A program made the translations under genes and the position numbers. The notes under the pieces are model-generated. The model was given only the letters and a program-made list of their open reading frames with translations. It was not told the DNA's origin and ran no database searches. DNA of 9,991 bases from NCBI GenBank assembly GCA_964565935.1, contig CAZMGW010000048.1, forward strand, positions 1 to 9,991. Reading direction: 5' to 3'. Origin of the DNA: JBAXAM01 sp964565935 (GTDB taxonomy: Bacteria > Pseudomonadota > Gammaproteobacteria > UBA9339). Each line of letters starts with the position of its first letter. Position 1 is the first letter of the stretch. Positions 1 through 8,100 of the stretch are shown here, one piece after another.

Positions 1-21
1 GCTGGGTGAGATGTAGAGAAT

Positions 22-43
22 AAATTAAAAGCTCCGCAGGAGC
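22..43 (-). terminator. Intrinsic terminator after smpB
   Basis: Read on the minus strand, an inverted repeat GCTCC-TGC-GGAGC (plus-strand 31-43) is followed by TTTTAATTTA (30 down to 21). It starts about 20 nt after the smpB stop codon. The stem is only 5 bp but GC-rich, with a 3-nt loop and a T-rich tail, which fits a short rho-independent terminator ending the bamE-smpB transcript. Confidence 0.7.
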
Positions 44-61
44 GAAATTATTTACAGACCC

Positions 62-511
62 TCACCGCAATCTCGCCAACCGTTGTTTTTGCCTTTCCCA
101 ATCTCGTTTTTTGATGGCCTCACGTTTATCGTGCTGTTTTTTACCTTTGGCGAGGGCAATATCAACTTTAACTCTATTCCTTTTCCAGTGTAAATTTAGC
201 GGGATGATCGCATACCCTTTTCGCTCAACAGCCCCAATTAATTTATCCAGTTCACTTTTATGCAGCAACAACTTGCGGGTGCGATCAGGGACAGCTTGCA
301 CGTGCGTCGAAGCGGTCGTTAAGGGAGCAAAATGGGAATTTAATAAAAACGCTTCGCCTTTTCTAATAAGGACATGAGCTTCAGCCAACTGGGCTTTACC
401 AGCGCGCAAACTTTTAATTTCCCAGCCTTCAAGCGCTAGTCCAGCCTCGAATGTTTGCTCAATTTGATAATTATGGCGAGCTTTGCGATTGTCGGCGATT
501 AAAGCGGTCAT
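62..511 (-). CDS. smpB: SsrA-binding protein SmpB
   Basis: SmpB binds tmRNA (SsrA) and delivers it with EF-Tu to stalled ribosomes for trans-translation in the cytoplasm. The 149-residue product is close to the usual family length of about 150-160. Family hallmarks are visible: NRKARHNY near the N-terminus (residues 8-15), then a GLALEGWEIKSLRAGKAQ block (about 24-41), RTRKLLLH (about 77-84), and the basic C-terminal tail with KGKKQHDKRE and RDWERQKQR that enters the decoding centre. The ATG overlaps the stop of upstream bamE in an ATGA arrangement (508-511), so the two genes are probably translationally coupled. In E. coli, ratA and ratB lie near smpB and bamE; here nothing separates them. 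No tmRNA gene is seen in this window. The identification is very secure. Confidence 0.97.
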   Translation of the reverse strand: MTALIADNRKARHNYQIEQTFEAGLALEGWEIKSLRAGKAQLAEAHVLIRKGEAFLLNSHFAPLTTASTHVQAVPDRTRKLLLHKSELDKLIGAVERKGYAIIPLNLHWKRNRVKVDIALAKGKKQHDKREAIKKRDWERQKQRLARLR

Positions 512-810
512 TGGCTTATTTGTACCAGCTTGCCTTGCTTGAATTCAAGCACAAGCTTCTTCTTTTCGATTTTTCCACCATTGATTTGTTTGGTGTATAC
601 ATAAGTCCACACATTGGTCTCAAATATATCGTTGAGTAGTGGGGCGCCTAGGATGGAAGCCACTTCGTTTTTGCTTAGTCCCGTGTGCAGTTTTGTCACC
701 GTTTCTTGGTCGAGAATATTCCCTTGTTGTACATCAACATAGTAGGGGTGCAGTTTGCCGCAGCCGGTTAGTGCAATTACAGCTAAGAATATTAGTAAAG
801 CTTTGCGCAT
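508..810 (-). CDS. bamE: Outer-membrane protein assembly lipoprotein BamE (SmpA/OmlA)
   Basis: BamE is a small lipoprotein of the BAM complex, which inserts beta-barrel proteins into the outer membrane. The 100-residue product starts with a lipoprotein signal peptide (MRKALLIFLAVIALTGC, lipobox LTGC) that would be cleaved and lipidated at Cys17. The mature part shows the family pattern: YYVDVQQGNIL, then a GLSKNEVASILGAPL segment, then an aromatic-rich VWTYVYTKQ strand. An upstream in-frame ATG at 858 would add 16 residues (MAYYISLTKSHTKEAT) ahead of the signal peptide. I chose the ATG at 810 because it gives a normal signal peptide, is preceded by an AGAGG ribosome-binding site at a good distance, and lies downstream of a good promoter. 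The stop overlaps the smpB start. Confidence 0.93.
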   Translation of the reverse strand: MRKALLIFLAVIALTGCGKLHPYYVDVQQGNILDQETVTKLHTGLSKNEVASILGAPLLNDIFETNVWTYVYTKQINGGKIEKKKLVLEFKQGKLVQISQ

Positions 811-846
811 GGTCGCCTCTTTCGTATGGGATTTTGTTAGGCTGAT

Positions 847-875
847 ATAATATGCCAACTAGGGTTTTTTGTAAA
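847..875 (-). promoter_or_regulatory. Predicted sigma-70 promoter for bamE-smpB
   Basis: On the minus strand, TTTACA (875-870) is followed after exactly 17 nt by TATTAT (852-847). Transcription would start near 840, giving a leader of about 30 nt before the bamE ATG at 810. Its -35 hexamer overlaps the -35 hexamer of the divergent plus-strand promoter. Confidence 0.6.
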
Positions 876-897
876 ATCTGCTATAATTTGCTACAAT
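869..897 (+). promoter_or_regulatory. Predicted sigma-70 promoter for the accessory block
   Basis: TTGTAA (869-874), a 17-nt spacer, then TACAAT (892-897) form a good match to a vegetative promoter about 40 nt upstream of the ATG at 937. A second TATAAT lies at 882-887 inside the spacer but lacks a good -35. This is the only convincing plus-strand promoter I see ahead of the four-gene block. Confidence 0.6.
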
Positions 898-936
898 CAT
901 AAGCAACGGATAATAAAAAACTTTTAGGTAATTACT

Positions 937-1509
937 ATGGCACAAGACCCCCAGGGTGTGAATATTTGGAGTCAGCGTGATCTTGGTGTTGATTTATCCA
1001 CAGCCGAAGTTTCTGGGTTGGCATCAAATGGCAATGTTGAATATATCTGTGACCACTCTTACCCATTCATACAGCTTGTTGATAGTAATGCAGTATTTAG
1101 CGAAGGGCAAACACTAAATTTTTTAACAACACCTAATGGTTGGGTAATTCACGATTATGGCGAGGCCATTAGCGTCTCCGCCCCACATACAGCAAAACAA
1201 CAAGCAAATGAACAAGTAATCAAAAGCAACACTATGGATCAAGCAACAACGGCTGAAGAGCTTGCTAAGCTTATTGCTAAAAAAGGGTGGGTTTCGGTTG
1301 AAATAATTGCTGGTACCAAAATGCTAAAACGGTTTCTTTGGATAGAGTCAAAAAAATATAAATTTGAACTGGCCGGATATGATTCAGGCGCAAGTGATGA
1401 AAAAGCTTACGCGCGTTTAGCCAAACGCGCCAAGGATATGGGATTACCGTGGGAGCAGCAGGCTCCAGCTAAAACCACAGAAGAAACAGATCCCACCACG
1501 GTGGAATAG
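937..1509 (+). CDS. Hypothetical protein with LPD7-like C-terminal half
   Basis: This 190-residue protein is soluble-looking, with no signal peptide or membrane segment. The N-terminal part (about 1-85) contains a compact GWVIHDYGEAISVS stretch (68-81) that I do not recognise. Residues about 105-172 follow the pattern A-x-x-LA-x-x-(I)AKKGW-x-S-V-x-I-x-AGTKMLKRF-x-WIE...GY-x-x-x-x-x-D-x-x-A. This resembles, from memory, the LPD7 domain (large polyvalent-protein-associated domain 7) seen in relaxases and other big mobile-element proteins. That assignment is pattern recognition, not a search result. The C-terminus is acidic (KTTEETDPTTVE), as in many type IV effector tails, but that is weak evidence. 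The ATG follows an AGG ribosome-binding site 8 nt upstream. It is first in the plus-strand block; the next gene starts 62 nt after its stop with no terminator between. Confidence 0.85.
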   Translation: MAQDPQGVNIWSQRDLGVDLSTAEVSGLASNGNVEYICDHSYPFIQLVDSNAVFSEGQTLNFLTTPNGWVIHDYGEAISVSAPHTAKQQANEQVIKSNTMDQATTAEELAKLIAKKGWVSVEIIAGTKMLKRFLWIESKKYKFELAGYDSGASDEKAYARLAKRAKDMGLPWEQQAPAKTTEETDPTTVE

Positions 1510-1571
1510 AAATAATTTCAAGCAGAGCAGATTCTAAACATTAAAAACTTTTTGAGTTATTGAGAGGATTT

Positions 1572-4500
1572 ATGGGGATTATTAACGATGCTATTCAAGG
1601 TGTGATAAGCGGGGTAAAAAATTTAGTAGGCTGGGGGGCGCAAAAAAGTCCAACTTTGGAGCTTGTAGGACTTCATAAAGTGGTACCACCCAAAGTAAAA
1701 AAAAAACCACCACCACCACCATCCAGACTATCTGGCAAAGAAACATTAACGGAATTAATTCGGGAGATGAAAGATTACGCAGATAAACAACATCAAGATA
1801 GTATTGATATTGTGCTTGATTATTTAGAAAAAGGAGAAATAAAAAAAGACACATGGATCTCATTATCTGCTGTTAGAAAGCTTCTTGAGGAGGAGCGAAA
1901 ACAAGATCTTGATGAGTCTTCTAATCTTAATGAAGCAGATAAGAGTTACTATGATGCTGTAATAAGAAAAATTGATTCTGGGCTTGCGTTTTTGAGCAAC
2001 GCGGAAACTAAACTGGTTAAACAAGCAAAGGATTGGTTGAATGGGGTTGAATTGCTTAATGCGGCTCTTAATATTTACGAAGAAAGCGAAACAGGCGCAG
2101 AAGGCAGATTATGGGTAGAATTAAAAACACGAGGTGTGTTGGATGAAAATAGCTATATTGTTGACCGCCAATTCATTGATTTTCTTAATAAACAAAGGGA
2201 GTTATTAGCTGATCCCATTAGTTTTATAGCAAGTGATCATTCGGAGTTGAAAGGTAGAATGTCAGGTTTAGACGTTGATTTGTTGAGAACACGATTGGAT
2301 AAAGCTATTAATGATCTCTCGGAAGTGGAGACATTGGTGTTTGGACTGGACCAAGATTTAAAGCAGCAATCTACGCCATCGAAACAACCAAAGTTATCAG
2401 TGACACCAGTGGAAGTAGTATCCCTAGTGGATGAAACACAAAAAGGTGAAATAGAAGGGGGCGGACCCCCGGTTTCGTTGGCAGAAGCAGAGAATAGAGA
2501 AGAGCAAACAAAAAAAGGTGCAGAAGTAGCAGACGCAATTTTCAAAGAGCAGCCAGGGCCAGGCTCAGAAGAACACAAGCCCCCAATATCAGAAACCACA
2601 GTAGGGTCACCGCTATCAAAATTGACAATTGTGTCCCCAGTCCCGTCCCTAGTAGTAGAGCCACAACCACCAACAAATTTCGAAGAATTCCTGAAAGCGG
2701 CTATAACGCTGTCTGGTGGGGATGCGAAAAATGATTTACACGAATACACCCCCCCTTCTCCGTTGGTACAACCTTCTGGAACAACAGAAACAGACCGAAA
2801 AGCTTATAGATTTTTAAATCCTGATGCTCATCAAGGTGGAAGGATTGTTGATTTTTTAAGGCAGGAATCTCTAAGTAGTAGTTTTTCTGTTAAGAACATC
2901 GGTAGGTTGGGTGCTATGAAAGGATCTTATGTTGTTTTTCAAGAAAAGAAAGAACCAGAAGGACCAGAATATTACCAGGGGTTGCTCAAACAGTACCAAG
3001 AGGTTCTAAAAAAAGAGCAACAAATATCGGAAGTAGCCTTAGTTCAGCCGCCAGTAGGGGTAGAAACAGCCGCAGCAAAAAAACTTCTTGATGAGATGAA
3101 CGCTGAGGTAGATAGATTAAATGAAAGTGTAAACAAAGCAAAGGCAAAATCGGATCTTGAAAAGATCATAGGAAAGCTTTCTGATAAAATTTCCGGTGTG
3201 GAGTCAGGACTACCCCACCTGGAAGAAGGGTTTTTTAATGGTATAAAAGATGAATTTGAGACTTGGAAAAAATCACAAGCTGCAGCACCACTACCAGAGG
3301 GAACACCCACAGAAAGAGCAGTGAATATGGTAGTGCCAAAACAACAAGAAGAGACAGACGTAGTTTTCGAAGGGAACCCAGAAGAACACAAGCCCCCAAT
3401 ATCAGAAACCACAGTAGGGTCACCGCTATCAAAATTGACAGAATTAAAAATAGGCAGAATTCGCACCGTCGAAAGTGTCGGGGCCGTGTTTAACTTGATT
3501 TTACCAAAACACCAACCCCCATTTACTGAAAAGGAAAATGAGGGGCAAAGAAGGGATCGAATTCAAAAACAGATAGAACATGTTTTAGGCGAGGTTGAAG
3601 GAAAGGCAAGCGATTTTGAGCGACAATTTTCAGGTAATCGGTGGCAGTTCCAAGTCTATCAGCGAGCGCAAGAGGCCCTAAACAGTCCTCTTTCAGTTAT
3701 TGAAGGGTTGGATTTTTCTAATCAGGCCAACGTGGACGCAGCGCGAAAGAAGATTAAAGCTGCGCTGGAAGAGAGGATAACAAGCAGCGCAGGTGGTGAT
3801 TATCGCGAAAAACTTTCAGCTGGAATTGGGGAAAAGAATCAACAGGCCTTCGATACAATGCTTGAGGCAAAAGCCCAGTGGCATCTTATGCTGAGTGCTG
3901 CTAATGCTCCTCAAGAAAAAGGCAGACTGGCTGTAGTCACTGAGCGTTTGGATACCACGGCTACTCTTATGTCGAAGATAGTGGCAACCAAAGGATTTCT
4001 GGAGGATGATCCAAGCTTTAAGGAGGATTTGTACAAACTTCAAACCGGAACATCGGAGTTTGAGACGTTTTTAAATCAAAGAACGATAAAAGTTCAAGAA
4101 GATTTGGGGCTGTATTCAAAAATCGATAAAGATGGCGAAAAGCTTTTTGTTATTACCAGTTTCAATGAGGCTACCATTGGTCGCATTATCGAGGAAAAAA
4201 GCCATCAGAAAAAAATCATATGGAGCAATATTCCCGATGAATACATAGGGCTTGTAGAAAAGCTTTGTTTGCAACAGTGGAAGAAGGTAGAAATTAATGG
4301 TGAGGAGGCTGCCTTATCAAAACTGATGCCAGGCACAAGAGGTGATTGGGCCGGGTGGATTCGTGGCATTAGGGGACACCAAGATGGGGCGGCTCTTATG
4401 CAACAACTGATGACTGACATTGTTGGCAGTGATGCTAGTCGGTTAAGGGAGTTTTATACGGATCTGGCTCTGCATGCTGATCGGGATACGATTGATTATG

Positions 4501-5111
4501 TTTTAGAAAAATTAGATGATGAGCAAAAGAGAGTGTTGTCAGAATCGTACTCTAGTCGGCTAAAGATCGCTGCGCAGCAAGTTCAACAAAAAGATCCACT
4601 GGCTCCAGCAGCGCTTGCCAATGTGTTAAGCGATCTAGCCAGCGTTACTGGTAGCAATGTGGATCTATACAAGCAGACGGTCGCAGCGGCTCAAACAGAA
4701 TTGAAAAGATTGACTGATGAGCAAAAGAAGGATTTGGTGCAGCAGTCTTTGAAGGTGGTTGAAGAGAATACACCTAATATGGAGACAAGCAAAGATGGGG
4801 GAGTTAAATTTAGGGAAGTAGATGGATATTTAAAAAAGCAAGACGAGTTGTTGCGTGCAACCTCTAATAAAAAGATAGAGTTAGAACAAGAAGTTAAAAC
4901 ATCAGAAGACAATGTGAGGAAGGAGTTTTCGTCAGGTCAGGATCAGCAGCCGATCGTGGCAAGATTTATCGACACAGTACAAAAACATTACGCGCTTGCT
5001 GAGGCATTTAAACTCCAGGTTTCACCCGAATGGATTAGAAGCAGGCAAAAGGGAGACCCCCAGCGAGCAAAGGAGCACCCCCCCAGCGAGCACACACTTA
5101 AAAGGGTATAA
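1572..5111 (+). CDS. Giant mosaic protein, first paralogue (about 1179 aa), function unknown
   Basis: I do not recognise an enzyme here. The ATG at 1572 is preferred over the in-frame TTG at 1560, because GAGAGG (1562-1567) then serves as ribosome-binding site. Order of parts: an amphipathic helix (residues 1-21); a proline run KKKPPPPPSR (43-52); a helical region (about 55-265); a low-complexity linker; an N-domain (about 369-485) like that at the start of the next protein; a second linker; the central domain (631 to about 850), identical at DNA level to the next gene from 631 to 827; and a C-terminal helical domain (about 850-1140) shared with both downstream paralogues, with L-x-DEQK repeats at 981 and 1047. 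The tail after VQKH (1136-1139) is only about 40 residues, far shorter than in the paralogues. No signal peptide or transmembrane segment is evident. A type IV-secreted effector is a plausible inference only. Confidence 0.85.
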   Translation: MGIINDAIQGVISGVKNLVGWGAQKSPTLELVGLHKVVPPKVKKKPPPPPSRLSGKETLTELIREMKDYADKQHQDSIDIVLDYLEKGEIKKDTWISLSAVRKLLEEERKQDLDESSNLNEADKSYYDAVIRKIDSGLAFLSNAETKLVKQAKDWLNGVELLNAALNIYEESETGAEGRLWVELKTRGVLDENSYIVDRQFIDFLNKQRELLADPISFIASDHSELKGRMSGLDVDLLRTRLDKAINDLSEVETLVFGLDQDLKQQSTPSKQPKLSVTPVEVVSLVDETQKGEIEGGGPPVSLAEAENREEQTKKGAEVADAIFKEQPGPGSEEHKPPISETTVGSPLSKLTIVSPVPSLVVEPQPPTNFEEFLKAAITLSGGDAKNDLHEYTPPSPLVQPSGTTETDRKAYRFLNPDAHQGGRIVDFLRQESLSSSFSVKNIGRLGAMKGSYVVFQEKKEPEGPEYYQGLLKQYQEVLKKEQQISEVALVQPPVGVETAAAKKLLDEMNAEVDRLNESVNKAKAKSDLEKIIGKLSDKISGVESGLPHLEEGFFNGIKDEFETWKKSQAAAPLPEGTPTERAVNMVVPKQQEETDVVFEGNPEEHKPPISETTVGSPLSKLTELKIGRIRTVESVGAVFNLILPKHQPPFTEKENEGQRRDRIQKQIEHVLGEVEGKASDFERQFSGNRWQFQVYQRAQEALNSPLSVIEGLDFSNQANVDAARKKIKAALEERITSSAGGDYREKLSAGIGEKNQQAFDTMLEAKAQWHLMLSAANAPQEKGRLAVVTERLDTTATLMSKIVATKGFLEDDPSFKEDLYKLQTGTSEFETFLNQRTIKVQEDLGLYSKIDKDGEKLFVITSFNEATIGRIIEEKSHQKKIIWSNIPDEYIGLVEKLCLQQWKKVEINGEEAALSKLMPGTRGDWAGWIRGIRGHQDGAALMQQLMTDIVGSDASRLREFYTDLALHADRDTIDYVLEKLDDEQKRVLSESYSSRLKIAAQQVQQKDPLAPAALANVLSDLASVTGSNVDLYKQTVAAAQTELKRLTDEQKKDLVQQSLKVVEENTPNMETSKDGGVKFREVDGYLKKQDELLRATSNKKIELEQEVKTSEDNVRKEFSSGQDQQPIVARFIDTVQKHYALAEAFKLQVSPEWIRSRQKGDPQRAKEHPPSEHTLKRV
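1697..1706 (+). repeat. A10 homopolymer inside the first giant gene
   Basis: Ten consecutive A residues encode part of the KVKKK stretch just before five proline codons (1707-1721), near codon 43. A tract of this length is prone to replication or transcriptional slippage and would shift the frame of over 95% of the gene. Confidence 0.9.
2566..2627 (+). repeat. 62-bp perfect direct repeat, copy 1
   Basis: This segment encodes the linker beginning EEHKPPISETTVG (residue 333 on). It is identical base for base to 3379-3440, 813 bp (271 codons) away and in the same frame. It lies just before the N-domain of the first giant protein. Confidence 0.97.
3379..3440 (+). repeat. 62-bp perfect direct repeat, copy 2
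   Basis: Second identical copy of the linker repeat, encoding residues from about 604. It sits immediately before the central domain; the 591-bp shared tract begins 21 bp later. The same linker therefore precedes two different domains in one protein. Confidence 0.97.
3462..4052 (+). repeat. 591-bp perfect direct repeat, copy 1 (central domain)
   Basis: I compared this tract base by base with 6167-6757 (constant offset 2705) and found no mismatch or gap. It encodes residues 631-827 of the first giant protein, beginning RTVESVGAVFNLILPKHQPP. Upstream of it the two genes are unrelated. Downstream, similarity drops to about 5 differences in 100 bp and then to roughly 77% identity. Confidence 0.97.
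5057..5092 (+). repeat. Short 13-bp direct repeat near the 3' end of the first giant gene
   Basis: CCCCCAGCGAGCA occurs at 5057-5069 and again at 5080-5092, 23 bp apart. The second copy belongs to a run of seven C (5078-5084). The segment encodes part of the odd GDPQRAKEHPPSEH tail. Confidence 0.85.
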
Positions 5112-5155
5112 TGCCATTTTGAACAATTAAAGATTTCTATGTATTGAGGTAATTT

Positions 5156-8100
5156 ATGCCCAAAAGCGGAACAGAAGAAGCACAAGCACAAGCGAATTTG
5201 AAAGAATTTTTGGAGGCGGCTATAAAAAAGTCTGATGAGGAATACCAGGTAAAAGAGGTAAAGATAAAGGCAAAGAAAGGTGCTACAGAAACAATTGTCG
5301 CCAGCTACTACACCATACCAGATATACCAGGTGATGATTTATTTGGTTTCTTAAACGGAAGAGGAATTAAGGTACAGAAACGAGCAGAGAACCTTGTTTC
5401 TGCAGGAGCTGGGATAGTTCAGTATAGCCATGTTTTATATATCAAGGCGGATCAGGATTTTAAACTTAATACCGAAGAGCTGCTAAAAGAGTATGCGGAA
5501 TACAAAGTAAAAAAGCAGGAGCAAAAACTAGAATGGTTGCGAGACAGGCTCAAGCCCAAAACTCCAGTGGTCGCAGCGAAAGTGAGCAATCCGGAGCCAC
5601 CGCCCTCCCCCCCAGCCACAGTACAACCAACAGATGCACAAACATCGATAGAGCAGCTCGAACAAAAAAACAAGAGTATTCAGACAGAGTCAGATGGCTT
5701 AAGCGCGCAATTGAAACAAGAGCAAGGAAAAAAGCCGGCGGGTAATCAAACAGAAATCGACAGTCTCAACCAAAGAATTAAGGAGTTAGAAAAATTAGCA
5801 CAAAATATCGCCGATCTTCTTGCTAGGCTTAAGGATTTAAAAGTAGGAACTCCGCTTGATCAGGGGCTGCGTAATCAGATTAAAATAGTAATTAATATTA
5901 ATCTCACAAATAGTGATAAGGTTGCGCGCGTTAATCGAGCGCTTCAGGCAGCAATTGATGCCCTTAAAGCTCAGCGGGAAGTAGACAAGACACCAGCAAA
6001 AGGTCATCAAGCTCAAGTAAGTACAACGCCACAACCAGTTCCAGCGTCAAAGGTAATATCACAACAGCCAACCCCGCAAATAAGAACAGCGCCAATAGCA
6101 GATCTCAGCGCGGAAGGTGGGTTATTACCGCCATTAGCACAAATAGGCAACATTCCATATCGGATACGCACCGTCGAAAGTGTCGGGGCCGTGTTTAACT
6201 TGATTTTACCAAAACACCAACCCCCATTTACTGAAAAGGAAAATGAGGGGCAAAGAAGGGATCGAATTCAAAAACAGATAGAACATGTTTTAGGCGAGGT
6301 TGAAGGAAAGGCAAGCGATTTTGAGCGACAATTTTCAGGTAATCGGTGGCAGTTCCAAGTCTATCAGCGAGCGCAAGAGGCCCTAAACAGTCCTCTTTCA
6401 GTTATTGAAGGGTTGGATTTTTCTAATCAGGCCAACGTGGACGCAGCGCGAAAGAAGATTAAAGCTGCGCTGGAAGAGAGGATAACAAGCAGCGCAGGTG
6501 GTGATTATCGCGAAAAACTTTCAGCTGGAATTGGGGAAAAGAATCAACAGGCCTTCGATACAATGCTTGAGGCAAAAGCCCAGTGGCATCTTATGCTGAG
6601 TGCTGCTAATGCTCCTCAAGAAAAAGGCAGACTGGCTGTAGTCACTGAGCGTTTGGATACCACGGCTACTCTTATGTCGAAGATAGTGGCAACCAAAGGA
6701 TTTCTGGAGGATGATCCAAGCTTTAAGGAGGATTTGTACAAACTTCAAACCGGAACACCGGAGTTTGAGACGTTTTTAAAGCAAAGAACGATAGAAGTTC
6801 AAAAAGATTTGGGGCTGCATTCAAAAATCGATAAAGATGGCGAAAAGCTTTTTGTGATAACCAAGATCAGTGATGAGACTATTAATCGCATTATTGAAGA
6901 AAAAAGCCACAAGAAAAAAATCATATGGACCAATATTCCAGCGGGAGACCAAAAGCTTGTAGAAAAACTTTGTTTGCAGCAGTGGAAAAAGGTGACGTTT
7001 GATGGGCAAGAAACAGCATTGTCACAGTTGATGCCAGATAAAAGAGGGAATTGGACCGGGTGGGTTCGTGGCATTAGGGGAAGCCAAGATGGGGCGGTTC
7101 TCATGCAACAACTGCTGACTGAAGTTGTAGGAAATGATGCTAATCGGTTAAGGGAGTTTTGTACGGACTTGGCGCTGCATGCTGAGCCCGAAACCATTAA
7201 AGCTGTTTTGGACGAGTTAACTCCTGAGCAGCAACAATCGATGCGAGCTTTTTACTCTAAGCGGATGCAGAATGCCGCAAAAGACACATCAAGCCAATTA
7301 GCCAGAGCAGAACTCTATAATGCGCTAAAGGATCTGGTTAGCATTACTGGAGTTGGGGACCCTAAGAGGCTATACCAGCAGACGGCCGAAGTGGCATGTA
7401 AAGAGTTAACTCCTGATCAAAAAATAGTTTTAGTGCAGCATTCTTACGCGGTGGTTGAAGAAAGCGTGAGAGTTGTAGCGGCAGAGCGAGCTAAACAAAT
7501 TGATGCGCGCGTTGGGATAGATAGAATCGATGAAGGGATGAAGCGACTAACATACTATCTTGATAGCCAAAAAAAGTTGGCAGAGAAACCAGAAGATAAA
7601 AAGTTACAAAGCGATGCGCAAAAACTAGCAAGCCAGATAGAGGCAAATATCAAGCAATTGACGCCGGAACAACAAAGGATTGTACGCGCTGCCATGGATA
7701 ACATACAGAAGCATGTCATGCTTGTTTCTATTGCCCAGGTTGGCCCCCAATTAGCATTTAAACTACCTGCACAACCAGCTTCGCCAAGAAAAATACAGCC
7801 GCAAGCGCCACAGCCAAAGGCAGAGCCAACAACGGCGGAGCCAAAGCTAGAGCAACAGCAACAGCCACGGCCACAAAGGGCAGCATCAAAAACTGTAGAT
7901 ATAGAGAGGAAACTAAAAGAAGCAGAACCAAAAGAAAGAGCACGTGGGAAAGGATTGAGTGCTAATGCAGCGGAAGTGGCAGATGAAGGAATAAAAAAGC
8001 AAATACAAGAAGTAATGGATTCGATAGATAAATTAAGCGCAAACACAAGCCTAAGTACTACGGGAGCGAGGAAATTACTTTTAGTGAGGCAGCAAAAAGA

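Noticed and set aside
1572..1589. N-myristoylation signal at MGIIND
   Set aside because: Gly2 is present but position 6 is Asp rather than Ser/Thr, so it does not meet the usual eukaryotic myristoylation pattern.
2237..2749. 170-codon open frame on the minus strand
   Set aside because: It lies wholly inside the first giant gene, is Ser/Cys-rich with no ribosome-binding site, and mirrors the codon pattern of the plus-strand gene.
2566..3440. CRISPR or tandem-repeat array
   Set aside because: Only two copies, 813 bp apart, in frame inside a gene; no regular spacers.
5107..5112. TATAAT just before the second giant gene
   Set aside because: A perfect -10 match, but no acceptable -35 hexamer at 16-18 nt and it lies in the coding end of the preceding gene; not enough to call a promoter.
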